From: Undibacterium pigrum
GTDB taxonomy: Bacteria; Pseudomonadota; Gammaproteobacteria; Burkholderiales; Burkholderiaceae_D
Assembly: GCF_003201815.1 (NCBI RefSeq)
Contig: NZ_QJKB01000002.1
Location: 186,001-250,000 of the forward strand
Length of the DNA stretch: 64,000 bases
Reading direction: 5' to 3'
Shown: in pieces, positions 46,567-54,583 of the stretch
How positions within the stretch are numbered: the first letter of the stretch is position 1
Layout of the letters: every line of letters begins with the position of its first letter
Notes under the pieces: generated by a model
What the model saw: the letters and a program-made list of their open reading frames with translations, nothing else
Told to the model about the DNA's origin: nothing
The model's database searches: none
Made by a program: the position numbers and the translations under genes

Positions 46567-47241
46567 ATGCGCATACTATTAGTTGAAGACCATATCGAGT
46601 TATCCCACTGGCTGGCCAAGGCTCTGCGCGATGCGCATCTGACGGTGGAAACTGCCATGAACGGCGCAGATGCCGATGCGCTTTTGCATACTCAGGAGTA
46701 TGCGCTGGTGATTCTTGATCTGAGCCTGCCCAGGATGGATGGCATGGATGTGCTGAAACGCATGCGTGCCCGTGGCAGCAAGACACCGGTATTGATACTG
46801 ACGGCCCGTGGTGGGCTGAATGACCGCGTGCAGGGCCTGAACTCTGGTGCAGATGATTACCTGCCCAAGCCATTTGAGCTGGCCGAACTGGAGGCCCGTG
46901 TCAAAGCCCTGTTGCGCCGTGCCCAGGGTAATGAGGCCGTCACCCTGACTTGCGGTGCGTTGAGTTTTGATACCGTCATACGGCAGTTCCATTACGAAGG
47001 CCTGCCGCTGTCACTGACGCCGCGTGAATATGCGGTGCTGGAAACCCTGATCAGCCGCCCCGGCCAGGCGGTATCCAAGGACAAGCTGTTTGATGAAGTG
47101 TTCGCCCTGGATGACGATGCCAATCTGGATGCCATAGAAATCTATATCCACAGGCTAAGAAAAAAACTCGACACCGTCAGCACTGGCAAGGTCGTCATCG
47201 TTACCCTGCGTGGCATAGGTTATTTGCTGGAAGCACGCTGA
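46567..47241 (+). CDS. Response regulator of the TctD/QseB type
   Basis: A 224-residue OmpR-family regulator that pairs with the kinase behind it. The receiver has the acidic residues in LLVEDH, the phosphoacceptor Asp in VILDLSLPRMDG, and Lys in PKPFELAELEARV; the winged helix shows LTPREYAVLETLISRPGQ and YIHRLRKKLD. The ATG at 46567 is used (AGG six bases before); a GTG 15 bases upstream is an alternative but has poor spacing. It controls carboxylate uptake genes in known TctD cases. It is divergent from the chemoreceptor gene. Confidence 0.92.
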   Translation: MRILLVEDHIELSHWLAKALRDAHLTVETAMNGADADALLHTQEYALVILDLSLPRMDGMDVLKRMRARGSKTPVLILTARGGLNDRVQGLNSGADDYLPKPFELAELEARVKALLRRAQGNEAVTLTCGALSFDTVIRQFHYEGLPLSLTPREYAVLETLISRPGQAVSKDKLFDEVFALDDDANLDAIEIYIHRLRKKLDTVSTGKVVIVTLRGIGYLLEAR

Positions 47242-48692
47242 TGGCCAGGCCTTATCGACTCGGGAGTTTACGCGGGCAGTTCTTGCGCTGGTTATTGATA
47301 CCCCTGGTCTTGCTGGTGGCTTTGAATGCTTTTTCGGTTTACCGCAATGCGCTCGATGCGGCGGACCTTGCCTATGACCGTTCGCTGCTGGCTTCTGCCA
47401 GGGCGCTGGCAGAGAGGGTGCAGATTGTCGATGGCAAAGTAGTGGCGAATGTACCCTATGTGGCGCTGGACAGTTTTGAAACCGATACCCTGGGGCGTCT
47501 GTATTACAAGGTGACTGGCGTCAATGGCGAATTTGTGTCCGGTTATGAAGACCTGCCGGACCTGCCAAAAAATGTGCCACGCTCAGAAATCTATCCCGCC
47601 CTGGTACATTTTTTTCACGCTGATTATCAGGACCAGGCTGTGCGCATCGCCGCCCTGCACCAGCCTGTGTATGACGACCAGATGCGTGGCATAGCCCTGA
47701 TAGAAGTCGGCGAAACCATGGATGCCCGGCGCGGCCTGTCACGTAAAATTCTTATCGATACCCTGTTGCGCCAGGCCGCACTGGTGCTGGCCGTGGCACT
47801 CATGGTCTGGGTCGCTCTGCGTTTCGTACTCTCACCCATCATGCAATTGCGTGCTGATGTAGAAGCACGTGAGCCTACCGACTTGTCTGATTTTGACCCA
47901 AATGTCGTGCACAAGGAAATACGCCCGCTGGTGAATGCCATGAATGCCTATATGGCGCGGCTACAGACTTTGATCAATGGACAAAAACGCTTCATCGCCG
48001 ATGCCTCGCACCAGTTGCGCACGCCGCTGACAGTATTGAAAACCCAGGCCGAACTGGCCTTGCGTGAAAACGATGCAGCAGCCATGCGCCAAATCGTTGC
48101 CAGCATCGCCCAGACTACCGATGCCACGGTGCATCTGGCGAACCGCCTGCTGACACTGGCGCGTACTGGCCATGGTGCTGCCGCAGCCGAGCTGGAATAT
48201 ATCTTGCTGAACCAGCTGGCGCAAGAAGTTTGCCTGGAACTGGCCATGCCCGCCGTGCGCAAACAAATCGACCTGGCACTGGAAGCCGATGAAGCTATTT
48301 CCTATCGCGGCAACACCTTGCTGCTGCATGAAATGCTCAGCAACTTGCTGGACAATGCCATACGCTATACGCCAGAAGGCGGGCGCATCATCTTGCGGGT
48401 TTATTTTCAAGAAGGGCAAGCAGTGATCGATATCCAGGATACCGGCCCGGGCATACCTGAAGCTGAACGTGAAAAAGTGTTTGAACCCTTTTACCGCGCC
48501 TCCGCCAGTTCTGTCATGAACCCTGGTGGCACTGGCCTTGGTTTATGCATAGTCCATGACATCGTCAAGCTGCATGGCGGCGATATCAGCCTGGCTGATG
48601 CCAGCCTGCAAGAAGACGCTCAAACAGACAGCATCGGCTTGTCGGTTTTGCCAGGCTTACGCGTGAAAATCCGTTTCCCCATCCAGGACTGA
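47241..48692 (+). CDS. Sensor kinase of the TctE type
   Basis: A 483-residue histidine kinase that overlaps the regulator gene by one base. The N-terminal 2CSK_N sensor lies between two membrane helices (RWLLIPLVLLVALNAFSVY and ALVLAVALMVWVALRFVLSP). The phosphorylated His is in IADASHQLRTPLTVLKTQAE, and the ATPase domain has LLDNAIRYTPEGG, DTGPGIP and GTGLGLCIV. TctE senses tricarboxylates such as citrate, often with a Bug receptor; the only Bug gene nearby is 4.8 kb away, at 41385-42395, and may be its partner. A TctABC transporter is absent. Confidence 0.92.
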   Translation: MARPYRLGSLRGQFLRWLLIPLVLLVALNAFSVYRNALDAADLAYDRSLLASARALAERVQIVDGKVVANVPYVALDSFETDTLGRLYYKVTGVNGEFVSGYEDLPDLPKNVPRSEIYPALVHFFHADYQDQAVRIAALHQPVYDDQMRGIALIEVGETMDARRGLSRKILIDTLLRQAALVLAVALMVWVALRFVLSPIMQLRADVEAREPTDLSDFDPNVVHKEIRPLVNAMNAYMARLQTLINGQKRFIADASHQLRTPLTVLKTQAELALRENDAAAMRQIVASIAQTTDATVHLANRLLTLARTGHGAAAAELEYILLNQLAQEVCLELAMPAVRKQIDLALEADEAISYRGNTLLLHEMLSNLLDNAIRYTPEGGRIILRVYFQEGQAVIDIQDTGPGIPEAEREKVFEPFYRASASSVMNPGGTGLGLCIVHDIVKLHGGDISLADASLQEDAQTDSIGLSVLPGLRVKIRFPIQD

Positions 48693-48754
48693 CTGGTGTA
48701 GGATACTCAGTAGCAGTATCGGATTTAAAATCACCATAGCGAAGGAGGCTTTTC

Positions 48755-49069
48755 ATGGCAGATACTCCCCCACTGAAAATAGTGCAAGGCACGGCTTTGA
48801 ACGAGCAGCAAAAGAAAGACCTGTTACACCGCCTGGCCAGGGTAGAAGGGCAATTGCGTGGGGTACAAAAACTGATCGCCAAGGCAGCAGTGCCGGCCGA
48901 CTGTGAGGCGGTCGCGCAACAAATGTCGGCAGCACGCAAGGCGCTGGACCGCTCTTTTGTTACTTTGCTGACCAGTGCAGTTGTCACCCATGCAGAAAAG
49001 GCAGAGACTACAGAAGAAGCCATCGCCAGTACCAGGCGGCTGGCCTCATTGCTGGAAAAATTTGCCTGA
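48755..49069 (+). CDS. Metal- or formaldehyde-sensing repressor, CsoR/RcnR/FrmR family
   Basis: A 104-residue four-helix repressor (DUF156). The core HRLARVEGQLRGVQKLI matches the family; Cys50 in the PADCEAV turn takes the place of the first Cys ligand of CsoR. At the positions that hold His and Cys in copper sensors the residues are Ala75 and His79, so the ligand set differs from both CsoR (Cys-His-Cys) and RcnR (His-Cys-His-His). The effector is therefore open. A strong AAGGAGG ribosome site precedes it. No metal efflux gene is adjacent. Confidence 0.85.
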   Translation: MADTPPLKIVQGTALNEQQKKDLLHRLARVEGQLRGVQKLIAKAAVPADCEAVAQQMSAARKALDRSFVTLLTSAVVTHAEKAETTEEAIASTRRLASLLEKFA

Positions 49070-49124
49070 AGCCAGGAAGCCTGTAAAAGATTTATCACAA
49101 GAGCTAACACAAGAGTCATCAAGC

Positions 49125-49964
49125 ATGCCTACCCTAGTCCAGCCAGATCGTTCTGACCTTGTACGCAGATGGTGGCTGCCGCTGTGCCTGCTATTATTTT
49201 TTGTGTTTGGCTTATTTACCTCTTCGTCAATTAAAGCAACTGAAACGGCAAAACAGGAAAAGCTGGTTTTGCTGATACGCGAGCTGCGTAATGACGCCGG
49301 TGACATGGTGCCCATACGCGATGAAATCCGCCAGCTACTGAATTACTTTGAACATCAGCTGCAAATCAAATTTGAAATCCGGCGCTATCCCTGGACGCGG
49401 CTGTTGATCAATGCCAGGGCCGGTGAAGGCATAGTTTTTGGTTTGTCAAAAAACCGCGAACGCTTGCAGACATATCAGTTTTCTGAAGCCATCTATGCCA
49501 ACTATGTCTGGCTGGTCACGCGTAGTGATGCCACCTTCACTTATAACAGCATGCTGGATTTAAAAGGCAAGACCGTTGGTATCATACGTGGCACCAGCTA
49601 TGGTGATGAATTCGATAGCCAGCGCAATGTCCTGTTCCAGGTAGAAGAAGACATAGGCTCGCATGGCGCACGCCTGAAAAAACTCATCAATAAAAGAATG
49701 GATGTGATGATCTTTGGCGACCGCCGCGCCCAGGCAGACGAGGTCGAACAATTATTGCTGCGCATCTTGCGCAAGGAATCCAGCACTACAGACAAAACAG
49801 TGGAACAGGGCTTCAAGGTCTTGTCCAAACCCATGCTGGTCGACGAATTGCATTTTGCTGCTGTTGGTAGCCAGTATGAAGAATGGATACGCAAGCTCAA
49901 TGCAGCCATCCTGTTGGGACGAAAATCCGGCGAGATCAGCCGCATACTTATCAGTGATAAATAA
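49125..49964 (+). CDS. Periplasmic substrate-binding protein, family 3-like
   Basis: A 279-residue exported protein with an uncleaved or cleaved N-terminal hydrophobic segment (WWLPLCLLLFFVFGLFTSSS). The body resembles the bacterial extracellular solute-binding family 3 proteins in the GltI/amino-acid branch: FEIRRYPWTRLLINARAGEG, FSEAIYANYVWLVTR, DLKGKTVGIIRGTSYG. The genes for a permease and ATPase are absent. Solitary proteins of this kind are frequent in betaproteobacteria and may feed signalling domains or a distant importer. The true start is the ATG at 49125; the longer frame runs back into the preceding gene. Confidence 0.7.
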   Translation: MPTLVQPDRSDLVRRWWLPLCLLLFFVFGLFTSSSIKATETAKQEKLVLLIRELRNDAGDMVPIRDEIRQLLNYFEHQLQIKFEIRRYPWTRLLINARAGEGIVFGLSKNRERLQTYQFSEAIYANYVWLVTRSDATFTYNSMLDLKGKTVGIIRGTSYGDEFDSQRNVLFQVEEDIGSHGARLKKLINKRMDVMIFGDRRAQADEVEQLLLRILRKESSTTDKTVEQGFKVLSKPMLVDELHFAAVGSQYEEWIRKLNAAILLGRKSGEISRILISDK

Positions 49965-49992
49965 GTGTGCAAGTGCCAATGCAAGTAGAGAA

Positions 49993-50388
49993 ATGAAGGT
50001 GCAAGTTTTGATGTTTGTACATATCTTGCGTAACCTGCCAGAGCACCCAAACTGGGAAGGCAGCTTTTATGAACAACTCACGGAATACGGGACATGGAAC
50101 AAGAAAGAATTCTGGCTGCTGCATCGCGATCTTGTCCTGGCAGCGCATGAACTGAAAGATGCCGAGACAGTTGATAAGCAACTGGCTGAGGCAATAGTCA
50201 GGCTGCAAGCAAATGTAGACAGACTACTCATGGCGCATTTCGATCAGAACGATGTTTTTACAATTCTCGATTTGAGTGCCGACGAAACCTATGCATTCAA
50301 GGAAAGATTTGAAATGGCAGTAGCGGGTGTTTTCTCAGGCAAAGTTATTGCTGAGGATGCATTTGAGTTGATCAACCCACTATTGTAA
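49993..50388 (+). CDS. Hypothetical cytoplasmic protein
   Basis: A 131-residue protein, acidic to neutral, without signal peptide or membrane helix. The segments DLVLAAHELKDAETVDKQLAEA and VRLQANVDRLLMAHFDQNDV suggest a helical bundle, and the N-terminal EYGTWNKKEFWLLHRDL is rich in aromatic residues. The frame is open 93 codons further upstream, but that part lies in another frame of the binding-protein gene; the ATG at 49993 with an AGAGAA ribosome site is preferred. No family is recognised. It ends 33 bases before the convergent radical SAM gene. Confidence 0.6.
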   Translation: MKVQVLMFVHILRNLPEHPNWEGSFYEQLTEYGTWNKKEFWLLHRDLVLAAHELKDAETVDKQLAEAIVRLQANVDRLLMAHFDQNDVFTILDLSADETYAFKERFEMAVAGVFSGKVIAEDAFELINPLL

Positions 50389-50421
50389 AAATTAATCAGC
50401 GCCTGCGTAGTGTATGCGGGA

Positions 50422-51972
50422 TCACGCCACCATATGCCGCGCCTGTCTCTGCGGGATGGATTTCGTCACTTCCCTGGCGGCTTCTTTCCGGGTTTGTCTT
50501 TGTGGAGCAGAAGGGTCAGCCTTGTTGCCCTGCTTGTGCATGGCCTGACCTGCATAGTCGCTCGACATGGCCAGCTGTATCGCTTCTGCGGCAGTGCCCT
50601 GTACTTCCAGTAGCCACTTGTTGACCAGGGCTGCCAGCTTGTCGAGGGCGATGCGGTGGGTGGCATCGGTATTGGCAAACAGCCAGTCAGACAAGGCCAT
50701 GAAATTTTCGAAAGCAGTATCTGCCAGTATCAAGGGCAGGCTATGGGAAAAACGTCCTGAATTGGCAATCAGGTCCCAATAGCGGGCAAAGCGTATCAGC
50801 CTTTGCATATCGGCGAAGGCGATGTCCTTGTTGGCCAGGATGGTGTAAGGTGGTTGTGGGTCAAAGGCCAGTTGATAGGCTTCAGTATGACGGATGATGG
50901 GCGTGCCGCGCAGGCGCTTCAGGATGCCGAACTGTATCTCGTGCGGACCCAGTGCCACCAGCTTGTTAAAACCCTGGGCAAAACTCTCCATGGTTTCACC
51001 AGGCAAGCCCGCAATCAAATCCACATGCAAATGCGCATGCGAATGTTCGCAAAGCCAGCGTATATTCTCGGCGGCCTTGTCATTGTTTTGCTTGCGGCTG
51101 ATCAATGCCTGCACTTCTGGATTAAAGCTTTGTATGCCTATCTCGAATTGCAGGCTGCCTTCCGGGAATTTTTGTATGCCTTCTTTCAAGGCATCCGGCA
51201 AATGATCAGGCACCACTTCAAAATGCGCGTACACAGGATCATGCGGCGCAGCTTCGAGTTTATCGAGGAAGAATTGCATGATCTTCAAACTGGTTTTGAT
51301 ATTCAGGTTGAAGGTACGGTCGACAAACTTGAACAGCCGCGCACCACGCTGATATAGCCCTTCCATCTCTTGCAGGAACTGGTCTATATCAAATGGCCAG
51401 GCCGTCTTGTCGAGTGCAGACAAACAGAATTCACACTTGAAAGGACAGCCGCGCGACGCTTCCACATACAGGGTGCGGTGACGGATATCCTGGTCGCTAT
51501 ACAAATGGTAAGGCAATTGTATGTCGGCCATAGGCGCTTGTACGCCTGCGTGTACTTTCATCAGTGGTTGCGGACCTTTCAGGATTTGCTGGCACAGGCT
51601 GGCAAAACTGACGTCGCCCCAACCAGTGATGACATAGTCGGCCAGGCGTATGATTTCCTGGTCGGCAGTTTCATGCGATACCTCAGGGCCGCCGAGTATG
51701 ACCACCGCCTCAGGTGCCACGCGTTTTAATACCGCAACGATTTGCGTGGTTTCCACGACATTCCAGATATACACACCAAAACCGACGATGAACTTTTCGC
51801 CGGGTTTGCGCAAGGCCAGGATACGTTCGACGATGTCGGTACTGCGTGCACCGATAACAAATTCCTGGATTTGTGTGACTGGCTGCAACTCGCCCATGTT
51901 TGCAAGCAAATAGCGTAATCCCAGCGAAGCATGGGAATAGCGGGCATTCAGGGTAGTCAGCAGGATGGTCAT
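50422..51972 (-). CDS. B12-binding domain radical SAM protein
   Basis: A 516-residue enzyme with an N-terminal cobalamin-binding domain (TLNARYSHASLGLRYLLANM, FGVYIWNVVETTQIVAVLK, ILGGPEVS) and a radical SAM core in which Cys176, Cys180 and Cys183 (CPFKCEFC) hold the iron-sulfur cluster. The C-terminal part matches the DUF4080 group, whose members modify unknown substrates. Class B methylases also have this order of domains. The ATG at 51972 is chosen over an upstream frame extension. It stands alone and is transcribed on the minus strand, convergent with the hypothetical gene at 49993. Confidence 0.88.
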   Translation of the reverse strand: MTILLTTLNARYSHASLGLRYLLANMGELQPVTQIQEFVIGARSTDIVERILALRKPGEKFIVGFGVYIWNVVETTQIVAVLKRVAPEAVVILGGPEVSHETADQEIIRLADYVITGWGDVSFASLCQQILKGPQPLMKVHAGVQAPMADIQLPYHLYSDQDIRHRTLYVEASRGCPFKCEFCLSALDKTAWPFDIDQFLQEMEGLYQRGARLFKFVDRTFNLNIKTSLKIMQFFLDKLEAAPHDPVYAHFEVVPDHLPDALKEGIQKFPEGSLQFEIGIQSFNPEVQALISRKQNNDKAAENIRWLCEHSHAHLHVDLIAGLPGETMESFAQGFNKLVALGPHEIQFGILKRLRGTPIIRHTEAYQLAFDPQPPYTILANKDIAFADMQRLIRFARYWDLIANSGRFSHSLPLILADTAFENFMALSDWLFANTDATHRIALDKLAALVNKWLLEVQGTAAEAIQLAMSSDYAGQAMHKQGNKADPSAPQRQTRKEAAREVTKSIPQRQARHMVA

Positions 51973-52705
51973 GATACAGATGGCGGGAGCGGCTAAAACC
52001 ACTATTGTACGCCTCTAGTGCAGGTAGCCTGCCATGAATCCGGTACGCCTCAGCGCGACGCCTGTCGGTCGCGCTTGTGCGGATAGTGAAACTTGCTCAT
52101 CTGGCATGGATATGCCGATGTTGACATTACTAAGAACTTACAACGAATGCTGTTACAACGACGACTACACAATAATACAGATACTACTACGACAAGAGAC
52201 TACAACAGGACAACGATCAGTCAGTCAGAGCAGCAGTCAGCATAACGATAGTTGCCAGAATTTGAGCAAAAACGATAACGGTGATCATGTTTATTTCCTT
52301 GGTTGATTAAAAACAAGTTCATGTTACAAGAAGGAAACTTGCCAATCCAATTACATGTTTAGATGACCGTTATACGATTTGTGAATGTCATTGTTTAGTC
52401 ATATTTCCAATTGGCATGAATGTGAGCTTTCCGGTAAGCCCTCAGTCTTGAAACGCATAGACCATCGCCCGGTAATTCCGCGCAGCGACGGTTTTCTTCC
52501 TCAGGCATTTCATCTTACGCAGATCACCTCTGCTACCTCGCTTGTCAGCCCGTTTTACTCGTCAAAGTGCGCGCCTCAAAAATCGTTGAAGAGGTGTTTT
52601 TGACACTTCATTCTCAGTTTCCTGCATTTCGTCGCATGCCCCTCGCGAATTGACAGCGCAAGTTCTAAAGTACACACATCAACCAACCACAAAGAGGAAA
52701 ACGAA
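51973..52705. other. 733-base intergenic region, no large gene
   Basis: A 7-base hairpin GCGCGAC/GTCGCGC (52053-52059 and 52068-52074) lies upstream of the radical SAM gene. Two plus-strand frames (52034-52306 and 52385-52603) lack ribosome sites and protein-like composition and are left out. The only supported coding element is the 23-residue minus-strand ORF at 52217-52288. The part 52290-52380 holds a likely promoter for it, and 52385-52690 holds the likely promoter and 5' leader of the small exported protein gene at 52706. Nothing else is seen. Confidence 0.5.
52217..52288 (-). CDS. 23-residue hydrophobic peptide
   Basis: A short ORF (MITVIVFAQILATIVMLTAA, then LTD) that forms one membrane helix. 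It has a strong ribosome site AAGGA nine bases before the ATG, and upstream on the minus strand TTGGAT and TAACAT are 18 bases apart, a weak but possible promoter. Small single-helix peptides of this size include type I toxins and stress-induced membrane peptides, but no antisense RNA gene is evident. It is too short for the usual gene finders, so the call rests on the ribosome site and the composition. Confidence 0.45.
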   Translation of the reverse strand: MITVIVFAQILATIVMLTAALTD

Positions 52706-53050
52706 ATGAAAAACACATACAACAACACATTCAAAACTGGCCTGATTTTGTCTACAGCATTGTTGACTGGCGCACTGGCAATCACTGCTGCTTTCACACA
52801 AGGCAAGGCTGAAGCAAGCCAGAATGTCGCCAGCATCGCCAGCGTAACCATCTCTGCAAAACGCATGACTGCAGAACAAAAACTGGCCTACGACACTGCT
52901 GACAACCTGGCACAAAACGTCACACACACTGTGCTGATCAGTGCTAAAAGATTGACTGCGCAAGAAAAACTGGCGATCGATATGGAAGACCAGATTGAAC
53001 GTCAGCAACTGGCAGAAAAAGCAGCATCCCGCAAGCACGTACAAGGCTGA
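52706..53050 (+). CDS. Small exported protein with a duplicated ISAKR motif
   Basis: A 114-residue protein with an N-terminal signal or anchor (TGLILSTALLTGALAITAAF). The mature part holds two copies of a short module: VTISAKRMTAEQKLAYDTAD and VLISAKRLTAQEKLAIDMED, about 29 residues apart. The copies share ISAKR-x-TA-x-x-KLA-x-D and are helix-prone and charged. I know no family with this motif. A GAGGAAAA ribosome site stands before the ATG, and the gene sits alone upstream of a MITE-like element. It may be an outer-layer or periplasmic binding peptide. Confidence 0.7.
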   Translation: MKNTYNNTFKTGLILSTALLTGALAITAAFTQGKAEASQNVASIASVTISAKRMTAEQKLAYDTADNLAQNVTHTVLISAKRLTAQEKLAIDMEDQIERQQLAEKAASRKHVQG

Positions 53051-53204
53051 TGAGCATGTGTTTTGTGAGCGATAGCAATCGCCAAAGCCACAAGGGATGC
53101 CAGGAAGTGCAAACGGTTTTTTTCTTCATGACAGCCCGTTTTTAAAACAAAGATTTTCGACAAACAGACGGAAGTTTTTGTTTTGAAAATGGGCAAAGGG
53201 TATC

Positions 53205-53332
53205 AGAGGCTGTTGCAAAGTTAAACTAACTTGGCGTCCCCGGCTAGGCGTCGTCGGCGCAGACAGTGCTTTAGCACTGGGTTTTACATGCGGGCGGCGC
53301 AACAACGCCAGGTTAATTTTGCAACAGCCTCT
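53205..53332. repeat. 128-base MITE-like element
   Basis: Terminal inverted repeats of 20 bases (53205-53224 and 53313-53332) match at 19 positions, with the core AGAGGCTGTTGCAAA; this sequence resembles the ends of IS5-type elements. The inner part carries another inverted pair (AACTTGGCGT and ACGCCAGGTT, 9 of 10) and a CAGTGCT/AGCACTG hairpin at 53264-53279. No transposase is present, so it would have moved, if at all, with help from elsewhere. Its right end overlaps the stop codon of the HDOD gene by two bases. Confidence 0.7.
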
Positions 53333-54335
53333 AAGGTTCTTCCTGCGAATGCAGCGCTGTTAAACAGCGCTGCATTTCTGCGTCTGCCGATAAACGCAAT
53401 TCATCCTCATCGGCATCAATGACACCAGCATTCACCAGCAATCTGATCTTGCTGATGTCACTCGCCTGTTTCAGCACCAGACCCAGATCCTGCAATTCAC
53501 CTTCATGACTGACCTGGGCTTTGAGTGCCTGCATGACGGCATCGGGGAAATCCCATTCTTTGGCAATGCGGTAAGACAGGATATGCGCCATGTGAAAAAA
53601 ACGCAGGCGAAATTCGGTAGCCAGTGGCATGACCGGGGCCAGCATGATTTGATCAAGACTGCGAAAGGCAATGATCAAGCCTATGTTTTGCAAAAGACCT
53701 GCGAGATAAGCATGAAAACCATCCAGCCCTCTATCTTGTGCCAGCAGGCGGCAGGCTTGCGCGCATTTTTCTGACTGTTCCCAGATCAAAGGTGCAACCA
53801 CGCTGGTGATACGTCCGGACTGCAGTTGTATCAGTGGCCTGAAAGCCGTGCGTGCTACCAGCAGGCGCAAGCCATTGATGCCCAGCAGGCGTATGGCATT
53901 GTCGAGATTGCTGATCTTGTCTGCCGGGCTGTAGTAAGAACTGTTGACTTCGCTGATGATCTCGGCCAGCAAAGTCACATCCCTGGAAATATGGTTGGCC
54001 AGCTCATCGACAGAGACATTTTCATTGCGCAGGCTTTTCAGCAATTGCGGCAGCACGCTGGGTACGCGTGGTATGTGGCGGGTATCGCTGAAGTCGGCAC
54101 GCACCAGACGGTCCAGCGCGATCAGCAAGGGTTTTTCTGCGCCGTGCTGTATCTGCTTGCCATGCACACCCAGCAACCAGGGGTAAAAGCGTGAATCAAC
54201 ATCAAATGCTGCTTGCCAGGCCCCCTCTTCTGCCACGATATCTTCAGGTTCGCTGAATACTGTCACGGCTTGCAGGGCGTCGGCAGACTGGTCCTTGCTG
54301 AAACGCCTGATCAGGCTGCGCAAATAGCCTAGCAT
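53331..54335 (-). CDS. HDOD-domain protein
   Basis: A 334-residue signalling protein whose central HDOD domain (about 85-290) includes VPSVLPQLLKSLRNENVSVDELANHISRDVTLLAEIISEVNSS and SNLDNAIRLLGINGLRLLVARTAF. HDOD domains resemble HD phosphohydrolases but lack their metal ligands and often act in c-di-GMP or stress regulation. The C-terminal end runs up to the MITE-like element, and the TAG stop lies at its edge, so the last residues may be derived from a longer ancestor. A second HDOD gene is at 61627. Confidence 0.85.
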   Translation of the reverse strand: MLGYLRSLIRRFSKDQSADALQAVTVFSEPEDIVAEEGAWQAAFDVDSRFYPWLLGVHGKQIQHGAEKPLLIALDRLVRADFSDTRHIPRVPSVLPQLLKSLRNENVSVDELANHISRDVTLLAEIISEVNSSYYSPADKISNLDNAIRLLGINGLRLLVARTAFRPLIQLQSGRITSVVAPLIWEQSEKCAQACRLLAQDRGLDGFHAYLAGLLQNIGLIIAFRSLDQIMLAPVMPLATEFRLRFFHMAHILSYRIAKEWDFPDAVMQALKAQVSHEGELQDLGLVLKQASDISKIRLLVNAGVIDADEDELRLSADAEMQRCLTALHSQEEP

Positions 54336-54583
54336 CTTGCCTCCGGCTGGTAGCGGCAGAATGACGGCAGGCAGTGCAGCAACATAGGAGGCGCTCCATA
54401 CGGTTGATGCCTGCTATATTCGCACAAACTCGGGCCGCTTTGCACACCCACCATGAGGGCTGTTGCTTGTTTACGGGCTCAAGTAACAAATGTTGCAATA
54501 ATTAACTGGAATAAAGTCCCACAGTTTTTATAAGATAAGCATTACACCTGCTTTTCTTTTCATCCCTGCTAACGGAGTACAAG

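Noticed and set aside
49714-49992. Upstream extension of the hypothetical gene at 49993
   Set aside because: This part is another frame of the binding-protein gene and shows no coding character of its own.
52034-52306. 90-codon plus-strand frame
   Set aside because: It has no ribosome site, an unusual Ser/Thr/Asn-rich composition and runs across the opposite-strand small ORF; no family resemblance.
52385-52603. 72-codon plus-strand frame upstream of the small exported protein gene
   Set aside because: No ribosome site and no protein-like pattern; it lies in the promoter and leader of the next gene.
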